Assembly (NCBI GenBank): GCA_024114885.1
Contig: CP099428.1
Span: 186,001 to 250,000 of the forward strand
Source of the DNA: Septoria linicola
Lineage: Eukaryota; Ascomycota; Dothideomycetes; Mycosphaerellales; Mycosphaerellaceae
Reading direction: 5' to 3'
DNA length: 64,000 nt
Shown here one piece after another: positions 1 through 9,142 of this stretch; the stretch's first letter is position 1, and the number at the start of each line of letters is the position of its first letter. The translations under genes were made by a program, and so were the position numbers. The notes beneath the pieces were generated by a model. It did no database searches. It was not told where the DNA came from and saw only the letters and a list, made by a program, of their open reading frames with translations.

Positions 1-663
1 GTGCGAAATCAGGGTCTCTGCGGAGCGACTTCCCACAACAATAATCACGACAACACAACACTCGACGCGACATTCAACCCGACCGAAGACGGAGACAGAT
101 GCGACACAGTCCACTCGTGTTGTTATATCAACCATGCGTTGGAACTGCAACTCATCATATATACACCTATGATTCTCAAAAGTACAAACGTCGAACGAAG
201 AATGCACAGGATTTACTGTGGCGATGACCGGAAAGCCTGTCGTCTGACGTGTTTCTATTACTGAAAGGTGCCATTCTGCACAAGTTTGACTTGTTGCAGT
301 GATCGGCGAGCATGCATGGAGATTTTGATATCAGCTCCATCATCCATGCTACCAGAAGGGTGCCGTGCCGGTTTGATGATCTGACAGTACTGTCTTGACA
401 CTGTTGCAGGCACAAAGCTTCTGCTACTGGATTGATCAGACACCATCTGCTCGACACCCTTCGGATGTCTCGACGGAAAGACCTACGCACTCATGATGGC
501 TAGAGCGACCCGTCATTCGGTCAGGAATCTTGACACGCGCGTGACACTTCTAACAGATCAGGACCTTCAATCCTCAGTGCCGCCATGTACAGTTCATCCA
601 TATAGCTAGCTAGCTCTATCTGGCAACACTCACTCTATCAGTCTCCGGCCCAGCCTCTCCAAC
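1..663. other. Intergenic, no gene seen
   Basis: Short open frames on both strands have no recognisable domain and no plausible splice partners. The right part is the 3' flank of the ABC1-like kinase gene. I see nothing else supportable. Confidence 0.5.
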
Positions 664-2505
664 CTATCTCTGCATCCCGACCGGACTCGCAGGATTCTGG
701 AAACCAAGTCTCCTCCTCGCTGAGAGATAATACTCATACAACCTCAATTTCAGCGCGACCTTCATATACTCGATCGTCGCACCACTCAGTCTGACAAAAT
801 TCGACGGCCACAGAATACTCCCTCGTATGCGCTCCCGCTGCTCTTCCCAGACGCAGTGCGCCGCATACCTCGCGAGGATCATGAAAGACCTCATAGGCCC
901 TTGCGTGGTGTGCAGATTCTCGTCAAGAGAGCGGGTCAAGTCGTTCGTTTTGAGGATGAGCAGGATGACCCGGGGGACTTTGCCGAGGAGGCCGACGATT
1001 TTCTCGACGAGATCTTGGCCCATTTGCTCGGAGAGGCTGCGCTTTTCTTCGTCGTTGCGGTGTTCGACAGCGACGCCGCGCTCGACGACGCCGAAGTCGC
1101 GACCTGTGACGGCGGAGGCGAAGATGGGGAAGTCTTCCTCGCCAATGCCGGCGATCTCGTAAGCGTATTTGCGCATTCGAGGAATGTCGATGTCTAGCAC
1201 GGCGAGCCACATGTGCGCATAGGCTTTTCTGAGGTGGTCTGGGATGTCTCGGTACAGCCCGTGATCGTACAGAATTACATCGAAGTTTCGTGGTTTGCGT
1301 TTGTTCGGGTTGAGGCGAATGGCCATGTTGCCGCCGTGAGGGTCGCAGTGCAGAGGCGCATCTTTGCCAAAGATCATCTCGTTGAAGATTCGAGCTAGAG
1401 CAGCCGACACTTCATCACGACTGATTCCATTAGCATCCAGATATTCGAGATCGTCTGGTCGATGTCCTGTGATGTATTCCATGACCAGCACTCTCCGCTC
1501 CGCCCATCTCACTTCCGGTACGATAAGTGGCGTGTTCTTGATCTTCGAAAAGTACTCCTTCATCCTCTTCGCATTCTTTCCCTCTTGTCGGAAGTCTAGC
1601 TCTTGTGGAAGCGACACCTCCATCTCATCGCTTAGCCATGTGAGATCGTACTCAGGAAACCAGTACCTCAGCGTTCGGAAAGTGTTCGTGGTCAACCACA
1701 TGTCCAAAGCTGCCCATTCGTCCAGTGCTGGATGCTGCACCTTGACTGCCACCTTCTCTCCGTTCTCCTTCAACCTTGCAATATGAACCTGGGCCAGCGA
1801 AGCCGCGCCTATAGGCTCTGCAGCGAATTCCGAGAAGTAGTCCTCGAGTCTCTTGCCAGTGTCTTGGTACACCATTTCTTCGACGCTACTGAAGCTGGAA
1901 ACTGGACATTTGTCCTGGAGCGGAATGAACGTGTCGCACCATTCATGCGGCAGCAAATAGTTCAAAGATGTCAAATGCTGTCCGAGTTTGATAAAAATGG
2001 AGCCGTTCTTCTCCATAGCTCTCAACGTTCGTAGCGCACATCTCTTGTGACATGCGGATATATCCTTCTGGAATTGATCATCGTTCCAGTCCTCGCGTTT
2101 GAGAATGTTGCGATAATCCCGGATGCATAGTGCCAGACATATTCCCACTCTGCCACATCGTTCTGCTCCAATGTATACATGCCGCGCCTGCTCGCTGAAC
2201 GCCAGCGCTGCTGAGCCGGTCAGGAAGATCAATGTTACGGCAATTGCGACTCTGCGCCTCTCCCTGGGATCCTGGATGCGCTCCTGAAGTCGTTCGCGCC
2301 ATGCTCGCTTGCCCGCTTGCGAGAACAATGATGGACTCGTAGAGAGCCGGGATGATCGCACGCGCACAACCTGTTGCCGTATACTAGGGGTGACATCTTG
2401 CAGTGGTCGAGATGGGGAGTGTAGACATTGCCGACACGTCCAAGTCGTGGGCTGTCGGCTGAAAGTGCGAACCGCTGATCGCAGCGGCGATGCTATAGAC
2501 CTCAT
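664..2505 (-). CDS. Mitochondrial ABC1/ADCK1-like (UbiB family) atypical kinase
   Basis: Single-exon gene of 613 residues. It belongs to the ABC1/ADCK/UbiB family and looks closest to ADCK1 and yeast Mcp2/Cqd2, inner-membrane proteins linked to coenzyme Q distribution and lipid homeostasis. Visible motifs are the family KxGQ (residues 173-176), the Ala-rich loop AAS (234-236) that replaces a glycine-rich loop, the VAVK lysine (255), DPHGGN (388-393) and the metal-binding DHG (414-416). The Arg/Ser-rich, acid-poor first 60 residues look like a mitochondrial targeting sequence, and residues about 87-103 form a hydrophobic segment. All core kinase-like motifs are intact. The family is clear; the exact orthologue (Cqd2 versus another fungal paralogue) is inference. 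Confidence 0.92.
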   Translation of the reverse strand: MRSIASPLRSAVRTFSRQPTTWTCRQCLHSPSRPLQDVTPSIRQQVVRVRSSRLSTSPSLFSQAGKRAWRERLQERIQDPRERRRVAIAVTLIFLTGSAALAFSEQARHVYIGAERCGRVGICLALCIRDYRNILKREDWNDDQFQKDISACHKRCALRTLRAMEKNGSIFIKLGQHLTSLNYLLPHEWCDTFIPLQDKCPVSSFSSVEEMVYQDTGKRLEDYFSEFAAEPIGAASLAQVHIARLKENGEKVAVKVQHPALDEWAALDMWLTTNTFRTLRYWFPEYDLTWLSDEMEVSLPQELDFRQEGKNAKRMKEYFSKIKNTPLIVPEVRWAERRVLVMEYITGHRPDDLEYLDANGISRDEVSAALARIFNEMIFGKDAPLHCDPHGGNMAIRLNPNKRKPRNFDVILYDHGLYRDIPDHLRKAYAHMWLAVLDIDIPRMRKYAYEIAGIGEEDFPIFASAVTGRDFGVVERGVAVEHRNDEEKRSLSEQMGQDLVEKIVGLLGKVPRVILLILKTNDLTRSLDENLHTTQGPMRSFMILARYAAHCVWEEQRERIRGSILWPSNFVRLSGATIEYMKVALKLRLYEYYLSARRRLGFQNPASPVGMQR

Positions 2506-3921
2506 CGCTCCATGGAAGTCACAGTGGCACGCCTATGGCCCGGCAATGGCTGATCGTTGACAGTGCACAATGCTTCTGCCAAAACAAAACGTGCGCTGCC
2601 CATCGGTAGAAACTGAGAATGACGACGGGTCATCGGGATGTTCCCGCCGAACTGGCCGAGGTGGACCGTGGACGGACAACCACATCGTTCCTTCGATCCT
2701 TCGTCCTGACTCTCTGGTTCACTTTTCAGCCTCCTCTGCTGTCATCGAGCAGGTACCTGAGTCGCCATGGACGAGCCGAACATCCACGCGACGCTCACGA
2801 GTGTGCCCCTGGCGATGTCTTGACAGATCTGACGTCTACAGCTTGCATGCCCGACTCATCTCTGACAACATACAGCATCGCAATGTCACCGATCCAGCTC
2901 TAGCAATGACGCCAAGGGGCCTGATACTGACTGACGCAAAGCTGATCAGATATCTTTTGCAGACTGGTTTTGCAATCCAGCGGACTAGTAAGCCGTCTGG
3001 CACTCTCGCCGGTGAACGACAATCTCATGCCATCATGCTCACGGTTGATCACACAGTCCGATCGTGCTTTCGCTCGAGATCTGGTCCGACGACGGTTGTG
3101 GTCAGACACTCCATGTTGGCATTATGTCGTCCGCCTTGGCTTCATACATCACGACTGTGTGCTGTTCGGCTGACGTGGTACAACGATGCGGCTCTGCTGC
3201 ATGCGCAATGCCGCAACGGCCATCCCCCCAGCATTTGCTCGCGACAAGAGCACTACAACAGAATAAGTCACTTCACGCAGCAAATGGCTCAAATGCCGCT
3301 TATCTGCCTATCTATCTCGTACCTGCAGCGGCAATCAACAGTCTGACTTTGGGCACTGAACGTCTATCCTCGATCTCAAATGGGTTCCGGCCAACCTCGG
3401 CGGCCGCGATCGGATCATGCCAGCAAATCTACTCAAGCGCGACTCGTAAGCTGTACCTGACATATGAAACCGCTCTGGAACAATTGTGCCTAGCAGCCTA
3501 GCGTCTTCGCGAAGATAAGATGCTGAATTGCTTTTGAGATATCGTTCAGGGCGTGTCCTCATTGGTCAGAAATCACTCAAGCAGCGAGAAGGGTCCAGAT
3601 GGTCGCTTCTTATGCTTCTCACCCTTGACGGCGATCAGCTTGTCGGTGGGCTTGTCCAGCGAAGCCACTCCATCATGGCTAGGCGTTCTGGGCGAGCTGT
3701 TAAAGGTCGAACCACATCTCCGACCTTCGCGTACTTTGATGCTCCTCTATATCAGCTGCCAAGCAATCCCACGTACCCGGCCTACACTGCACAGCCTTCC
3801 GGTCTCCGTGACACAAGGCAAGCTACCTGAAGTCCGAGTAGCATAAGAATCGATTCACTGCCCGCACGAACTTACGCAGTCTCAAGACTACGGAAGCACT
3901 GAACGAAAGCCAAATTTCACC
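2506..3921. other. Intergenic, divergent promoter region
   Basis: This 1.4-kb stretch lies between the start of the kinase gene (minus) and the DnaJ-type zinc-finger gene (plus), so it should hold both promoters. It contains a 258-codon open frame, but its product is rich in Ser, Arg and Cys without any domain and reads like translated non-coding DNA. I see no repeat or RNA gene. Confidence 0.5.
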
Positions 3922-4529
3922 ATGTCTCTCCACGAAAGCAGCCTCACCACCCAAGACGTCCTCAACGACCAAATCTACGAGGAATCTCTCAACGCTCGTC
4001 CCCAAATAGACCGAACAGACAGCTTCCAAACCAAAGAAAACACCCGACGAAACTCCCTCAAGCCATCTGACATCTTACCTGAGTCTCTTGTCCAATCTCC
4101 CCCACCCACAATGCCCGGCAGTCTCCCTTCTCCAATCTCAACCACCAATCTCTCTTGCCAACGCTGCTCCGGAGACGGCGAAGTCGCCAAACCATGCCGT
4201 TTCTGCAAAGCAACCGGAAAGACAAACATGACACAGTCCTGCGAGGACTGTGAAGCGGAGAAGAATGGTTGCGGGAATACGAACTGTACATCTTCCCCTC
4301 ACGTCCTCCGCCCTTCTTACGTATGCACAGACTAACATGGTACGTTTACACAGGCTCCACATGCCACGGCGTCGGCCGTATCACGGCACAATCCGCTTGT
4401 CGAAGCTGTCATGGAAGCGGAAGCGGATTGAAGCTTACCTGTGGTGATTGTGGAGGCAGTGGGAATACTACTCCAGAGAGCAGCAGGAGTAGTTCGGAGA
4501 TTGGCTGTGGGATGATTCCGGAATCATGA
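3922..4529 (+). CDS. Stand-alone DnaJ-type (CXXCXGXG) zinc-finger protein
   Basis: Two exons, 3922-4285 and 4354-4529, give 179 residues. The 68-nt intron has GTACAT, a CTAAC branch site and ACAG. Splicing in phase restores a conserved Cys array: CQRCSGDG, CRFCKATG, then CSTCHGVG, CRSCHGSG and CGDCGGSG. This is the cysteine-rich zinc-binding module of type I DnaJ chaperones. There is no J domain (no HPD) and no C-terminal substrate domain; the first 70 residues are polar and probably disordered. Small proteins of this type can act in zinc-dependent folding or redox, but no function can be assigned here. Without the splice the frame would end at a stop inside the intron and the last repeats would be lost. 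Confidence is high in the exon join and moderate in the role. Confidence 0.8.
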
Positions 4530-5270
4530 TCAGGAAGCCGTCCTTTTTTTTTGACTTATGAGGTCATGAGATGATGATGTTTAGCGTGTTGGGTTCACTT
4601 TTCACTTCATGTATTACATTAGGGATGACACGTAAAGCTCAACGCCAGAGCTTGCGCTGTCAAAAAGCCACGTGCCTCTTTGCTCGCAGCGAAGCGTCAA
4701 ACAGCAGAACACTTTTGCCATCTTCGCTGTCAATCAGTCGTCATGAATGCTCCGAACTGGAGTCAGATCATCGCGACGAACAGTCGGGTTCTTGGCGTGT
4801 ATGTTGCCCAGCCGGACTTTTTAGACCTGATGTGGCAAACCTGACCCCGACAAGGTCGATTGACCACTACTTGATTGAGTCTATGCATTTCGATATCCGG
4901 TAGTGGCGGAGTTGAGCGCGAGACGTGGCATGTCGTGGGCAAGAGCGCGTCTTCGTGGGCCAAGCGGGTGCTGTGCTGGCCTTTGTAGGCACCAGCCAGA
5001 GCATAGCTGACGACGAGAGTCAAGTTCCACGTACTTCCCTGCTCGATTTCAGTAGATCAACGTCAATGGAGTGGTGTTGAAAGGCTCGTTCAATGCATGT
5101 GGCCGCGGGGAAAAGTCATGTAGCATGACGGTGAATATGTTCTGATTTCTCGCTCGTCAGTGGGCGATGACGCCCACTCTGCGTGTCGTGGTGTATCGTG
5201 AAAGCATAATCTCATAGTCTTGATCGAACCATGAAACTCCGACGCTAACCCTTGGAGGATGCTTCCACTG
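4530..5270. other. Intergenic, nothing assigned
   Basis: This stretch lies between the zinc-finger gene and the reading frame downstream of UBC9. A possible alternative 3' exon for that frame (down to 5090) overlaps here, but support is weak. No RNA gene or repeat was recognised. Confidence 0.4.
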
Positions 5271-5600
5271 CTAAAAGCAGTGCCCAATACAGCACCATGG
5301 CCGGTCAAGCAACACTCTGCCACAAGTCTCCCTGGTGGGCACGTCAGTTGGACATCGCTTGACTTGCCAAAGCTGCCGGCACTCACATATCGAGTTCCTG
5401 GGCGTGCACCTTCTCGACGAACGTTGAGTCACAAGGGCATTCGGACGCTTCATGCATATACACACGTCCCCGGTGCATTGGGCGCAGTGGTATAGCTTGA
5501 CGAAGGCGTAGATGTAGAATGCCAACAGCGTGAGAACAATGGCCATGAAGATGAAGAAGGCCACTTCCGCGAAGTCGACTTGAAAGCCCAAGACGAAGTC
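5271..5600 (-). other. Open frame with a membrane segment, in phase after the UBC9 stop
   Basis: Directly after the UBC9 TAG (5601-5603) the same frame stays open for about 109 codons. It first encodes a short polar stretch, then a strong hydrophobic segment (AFFIFMAIVLTLLAFYIYAF) followed by a Cys-rich tail with CAQC and CIC. The first in-frame ATG is at 5546, inside the hydrophobic segment. An alternative 3' end is possible: a GTGAGT donor near 5389 and a CCACCAG acceptor near 5335 would join to a frame ending at 5090. It could be a small membrane protein, the 3' exon of an alternative UBC9 transcript, a readthrough extension or chance. The sequence does not decide between these. Confidence 0.3.
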
Positions 5601-6244
5601 CTACGGCGCCGGGTTGTCCTTGACGACCTGGCGGATTCTCTTCTCGTATGCAGTACGATCCTTCTTAAAAAGATTGTATGCATCGGCTTGCGCGGGCGAG
5701 TCCGGGTTGACTTCGTCGAGCAACATCTGAATCCCAAGCAGAATCTCTTTGATGGTGATCGCTGGCTTCCAGCCTTCCTCCTCATTCAAGATGGACAGGC
5801 AGACGGTGCCCGAGGGATAGACGTTAGGATGAAAGAGCGGCGGGATGAATTTGCACTTCGGAGGCTTTGTCGGGTACTCTGCTTCATGTCAGTCTCCTTG
5901 TTCCACCTACCTGCAGGACAGCGCAAGCTGTGCTGTGCACGGCTGGCACGCAGCGAAAGCCAACAGTTGCTGAGGGGTATTTGACCACATACCGTCAGGG
6001 AAATGCATCTCGAGCTTGAACAGTCCTCCCTCCCATATGGTCTTATCCTTGCCTGGGATAGCGCAGTCCCACTTCTTGAGGTCAAGCGTTCCTCCACTCT
6101 TCGCTGGGCGGGCGACGAAGCCGAATGGGTGGTCTTTGCGCCATTGCTTGCTGTACGGAAGGCTTTGTCAGTACGAGCGAGTCTGTCCGATATCGCAATG
6201 TGCACCTACCGCTCTTCCTGCAGTCGCGCAATGGTGAGCGACAT
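5601..6244 (-). CDS. ubc9: SUMO-conjugating enzyme E2 UBC9
   Basis: Three exons, 6244-6210, 6150-5993 and 5878-5601, give 156 residues, the usual UBC9 length (157-158). The product starts MSLTIARLQEER and contains the E2 fold with HPNVYPSGTVCLSI; the Cys at about residue 91 is the SUMO thioester site. The C-terminal part (GWKPAITIKEILLGIQ onward) matches UBC9 rather than other E2 enzymes, as does the basic N-terminal helix that binds SUMO and E1. Both introns have good GT..AG ends, and phases 2 and 1 restore Arg-Lys and Asp-Glu codons. UBC9 transfers SUMO from the Aos1/Uba2 E1 to target lysines in the nucleus and is normally essential. The gene is divergent from PEX19. The frame stays open beyond the stop; see the separate entry. 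Confidence 0.96.
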
Positions 6245-6737
6245 GATGTGCGACGTCTGTGAGTGACCGTTGTCGAGGCGTGAAGCTGTTTTGGTGTGTC
6301 GAAGTGTGTTGCTTGAAGAAGGATTTCGCGAGATTGTCGTGGCGGCGGCGAGCCTTTTATAGATACGCGACCATGCGGAGGCAGCCTTGCGCTCTCAACA
6401 GCGGCAAGTGAAGTGATATTTGTGGCAGCCGCAACACAACTTCACTCACTTGTGCAACGACGCGGCAAGAACGAACTGCCAAGGAAAGCACGATTGGTGC
6501 ATCGGGAAGGTGGGGCGTAAACATTGCTACCGAGGCAGGCATGTGCTGCGATTCCAAGATCTGGATGACACTCGTTGCAGGTCTAGATATTGACTCGAGC
6601 CATCTGCCTACAACACACACAGCCAAGTCATAACATCCCAGTGGGCAGATCGTTGAGAGCTACCTCACAAGACATCAAAAGCAGAAATACCACACTCTCG
6701 CGGCAAGAACGACCCCACCTAGACCTCACGACCGACC
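6245..6737. promoter_or_regulatory. Shared promoter of UBC9 and PEX19
   Basis: This 493-bp gap lies between two divergent start codons, so both promoters must be here. No specific element is claimed. Confidence 0.5.
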
Positions 6738-7800
6738 ATGGCAGATAAACAACCTGCCCAAGCAGCTGCACTCGCACCAGATCCAGAGGAGGATGATCTG
6801 GACGACCTCGACGATGTCCTCGACAGTTTCCAGAACACAAAAGTCTCCGATCCGCCCAAGCCTGCTCCCGCATCAACAACAGCTTCGGCAGCGGCAGCTC
6901 CGGCCCCAGCTTCCTCAGGACCAGGACGACCACCAGTGATCAGCCACGATGCAGGCTCAGAAGCAGACTTCGCCGCCCAGCTCGAAGCCGGCATGAGTGG
7001 GCTCATCGGCGAGCTCGACTCCAATCCAGAAATGCAAGCCGAATTCGAGAAGATGATGCAGGAATTGATCGCAGCAGGAGCAGCAGGCACAGACGCACAA
7101 GCAGGAGAACACCTTCGAAAAGCCGCAGCAGCAGTGTCCTCGCCCGAACAGTCAAAGGCTACGCCAGCAGCACCTACTCCTGCAGCTTCAAGTAGCAAAA
7201 AAGCTGGAGGAGCAGCAGGCAAGCAAGACAACTTCCAAGACAGCATCCGCAAAACCATGGAACGCATGCAAGCCTCCGACAGCACCGCCAAACAATCCAC
7301 GTCCTCCAAACAAAACATGTCCGAAGACGACCTCCTCGCAGCCATGATGCGCGAGCTCACGGAAAGCGGTGAAGGCGGAGAAGAAGGCTTCAACAGCATG
7401 CTCATGAGCATGATGGCACATTTGACCAACAAGGAAATTCTATACGACCCGATGAAGGAACTGCACGACAAGTATCCGGACTACTTGGAGAAGAACAAGG
7501 ACACAATATCGAAGGAGGATCTTGCGAGGTATAAAGAGCAGCAGGCGTTGGTGAAGGAGATTGTGGAGAGGTTTGATCGGAAGGGGTATAGTGATGATAA
7601 TGAGGATGATCGGGAGTATATTGTGGAGCGGATGCAGAAGGTGAGTTCATCCCGGTACGCTACTAGTGAACGAAAATCTTGTACTGACCTGTGTGATGTA
7701 GATGCAAGCAGCCGGCTCTCCACCTACGGACCTGGTGGGCGATATGTCCGCTGCACAAGAAGCGCTGGGAGGACTGGACGAAGGTTGTCCGACACAATAG
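6738..7800 (+). CDS. pex19: Peroxisomal membrane protein import receptor PEX19
   Basis: Two exons, 6738-7640 and 7702-7800, give 333 residues. The protein opens with an acidic DDLDDLDDVLDSF segment, the N-terminal Pex3-binding region, followed by an Ala/Pro-rich linker and a helical C-terminal domain (QEFNS-like region, KEILYDPMKELHDKYPDYLEKN) that binds membrane protein targeting signals. The last exon supplies only 32 residues and ends in CPTQ, a CaaX box for farnesylation, as known for Pex19 in yeast and animals. Splicing is phase 0 (GTGAGT..GTAG). If the intron is retained, the frame runs on to 7856 and loses the CaaX box. Pex19 is a cytosolic chaperone and receptor for peroxisomal membrane proteins. 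Confidence 0.95.
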
Positions 7801-7888
7801 TATTCGTCTGTACATTCGTGATACCCACTGGCTGTGCTCAAGCAATCTGTGCTTGACTTTCTCTGCCGCGCCAACGGTCACTGCATGG

Positions 7889-7951
7889 TTCCGTCTGATG
7901 AACATTTCCTTCCGTCTGATGAACATTTCCTTCCGTCTGATGAACATTTCC
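7889..7951. repeat. Three perfect tandem copies of a 21-bp unit
   Basis: The unit TTCCGTCTGATGAACATTTC plus C is repeated three times without a mismatch at 7889-7909, 7910-7930 and 7931-7951. It lies in the short gap between the converging 3' ends of PEX19 and the next gene. Confidence 0.97.
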
Positions 7952-8010
7952 CACCACCAACGCCTCGCTAATATCAAAGGTAAACACTGTTCGTGACTTG
8001 CCAGCTCAAC

Positions 8011-8853
8011 TCACGACATATCCATCTCGTCCTCGCCATGACTACCCATATCCAGCATGGCCTGCGAAGACTCCGCAGCGTTCCCTCCCTGCTGCTGCTG
8101 CTGTTCCTGCTGGCTCAGAACTTCCGAGAACAACGCATCGTAATCTGCATCATCCGACCATAGACTCGACTCGTCAAAGTCCTGCTCATCCTCATACATC
8201 ATGTCATCGCCCGCCGAAGGCGAATACTCCAGCAACGCCTCCAGCTCTTTCCCTTCATCTCTCAGAAACTCCTCGACTTCAGCTTCCGGCATGGAACTCT
8301 GCTGGAGATCCATGTGACTGGATTCAGGAAGGTCGTATGTCGTCACCTCTTGTTCATCGTCCTCTTCTTCCACGAAGTCAAAAGGGACAAATGCCGCTTC
8401 TCTCGCGCGCTCAGCTTCCCAAGCTTTTTGTCGCTGAATGTAGTCGAGACGCATCATATCTTCACCTCGTCGCTCGAAGCGAGTCTCGTCGCGTTGATTG
8501 GAGACTTTGCGGAGGTAGGCACTGCGTCTACTGGTGTGCAGTGTGGAGGAGTTCTGCTGTAAAGGGTTACGCTTTATTTGGCGTTGGGAGAAGGGGAGCT
8601 TGGTTGTCGTCGCGGTCGTGGTGCGTGGGACGTCGGAGCCGAATATGGGTTTGGTATTATTGTTCCCGTTGTTGTTACTGTTGCACTGAGGCGCACTCGT
8701 GTCTTTTGTCGAGGTCTCGTCGTTGATGTTCATGTAGGTGTAGTTGGAGTGGCGGAGCGGGCCATAGATGTTCGCGCTGCGCGGTCGGAGTGGGGATGGG
8801 AATGCTGGCGCGTGAGTATAGTCTGGAGACGACTTTGGCGCGAATGCGAGCAT
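8011..8853 (-). CDS. Hypothetical protein, acidic C-terminal half
   Basis: Single open frame of 280 residues from the first ATG (8853); the frame is open further upstream but without ATG. I do not recognise the family. The first 100 residues are Ser/Thr/Asn-rich and probably disordered. The middle is basic and helical (a run of Arg, Glu and Ala around RRGEDMMRLDYIQRQKAWEAERAREA), and the last 130 residues are strongly acidic with Asp/Glu clusters and a Gln tract coded by CAG/CTG-like repeats near 8090. This charge layout is common in fungal nuclear proteins, but no domain supports a function. An upstream intron and earlier start are possible. The gene converges on PEX19. Confidence 0.55.
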   Translation of the reverse strand: MLAFAPKSSPDYTHAPAFPSPLRPRSANIYGPLRHSNYTYMNINDETSTKDTSAPQCNSNNNGNNNTKPIFGSDVPRTTTATTTKLPFSQRQIKRNPLQQNSSTLHTSRRSAYLRKVSNQRDETRFERRGEDMMRLDYIQRQKAWEAERAREAAFVPFDFVEEEDDEQEVTTYDLPESSHMDLQQSSMPEAEVEEFLRDEGKELEALLEYSPSAGDDMMYEDEQDFDESSLWSDDADYDALFSEVLSQQEQQQQQGGNAAESSQAMLDMGSHGEDEMDMS

Positions 8854-9142
8854 TGTCGTGTAGTAGAAGACTGTGTGTTGCAATGGTGATGAAGATGTAG
8901 ACGGAACTTGGGCAGGTGTAGATTGAACACGGCGCGTCGCGCGTCAGCGCGGCCCGAAGTGCTTTGGCGTGACGTGCACGTAAATGACATAACACACTGT
9001 TAGTGAAACTGCATTTTGTTTGAGCAACGCAATGCAATGATCTGCGCAGAAGCGAGAGGAGCTGTTGAGGCTTTCGGGCAGTGGGTGCGCACATGTTGAT
9101 TGTGTACCGTACAGCGAATATATACGTCCATTTCCCGCTACA

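Noticed and set aside
2570..3346. 258-codon open frame on the plus strand
   Set aside because: Composition is Ser/Arg/Cys/His-rich and patternless, there is no domain, several overlapping frames on the same DNA are equally open, and it lies in a divergent promoter region.
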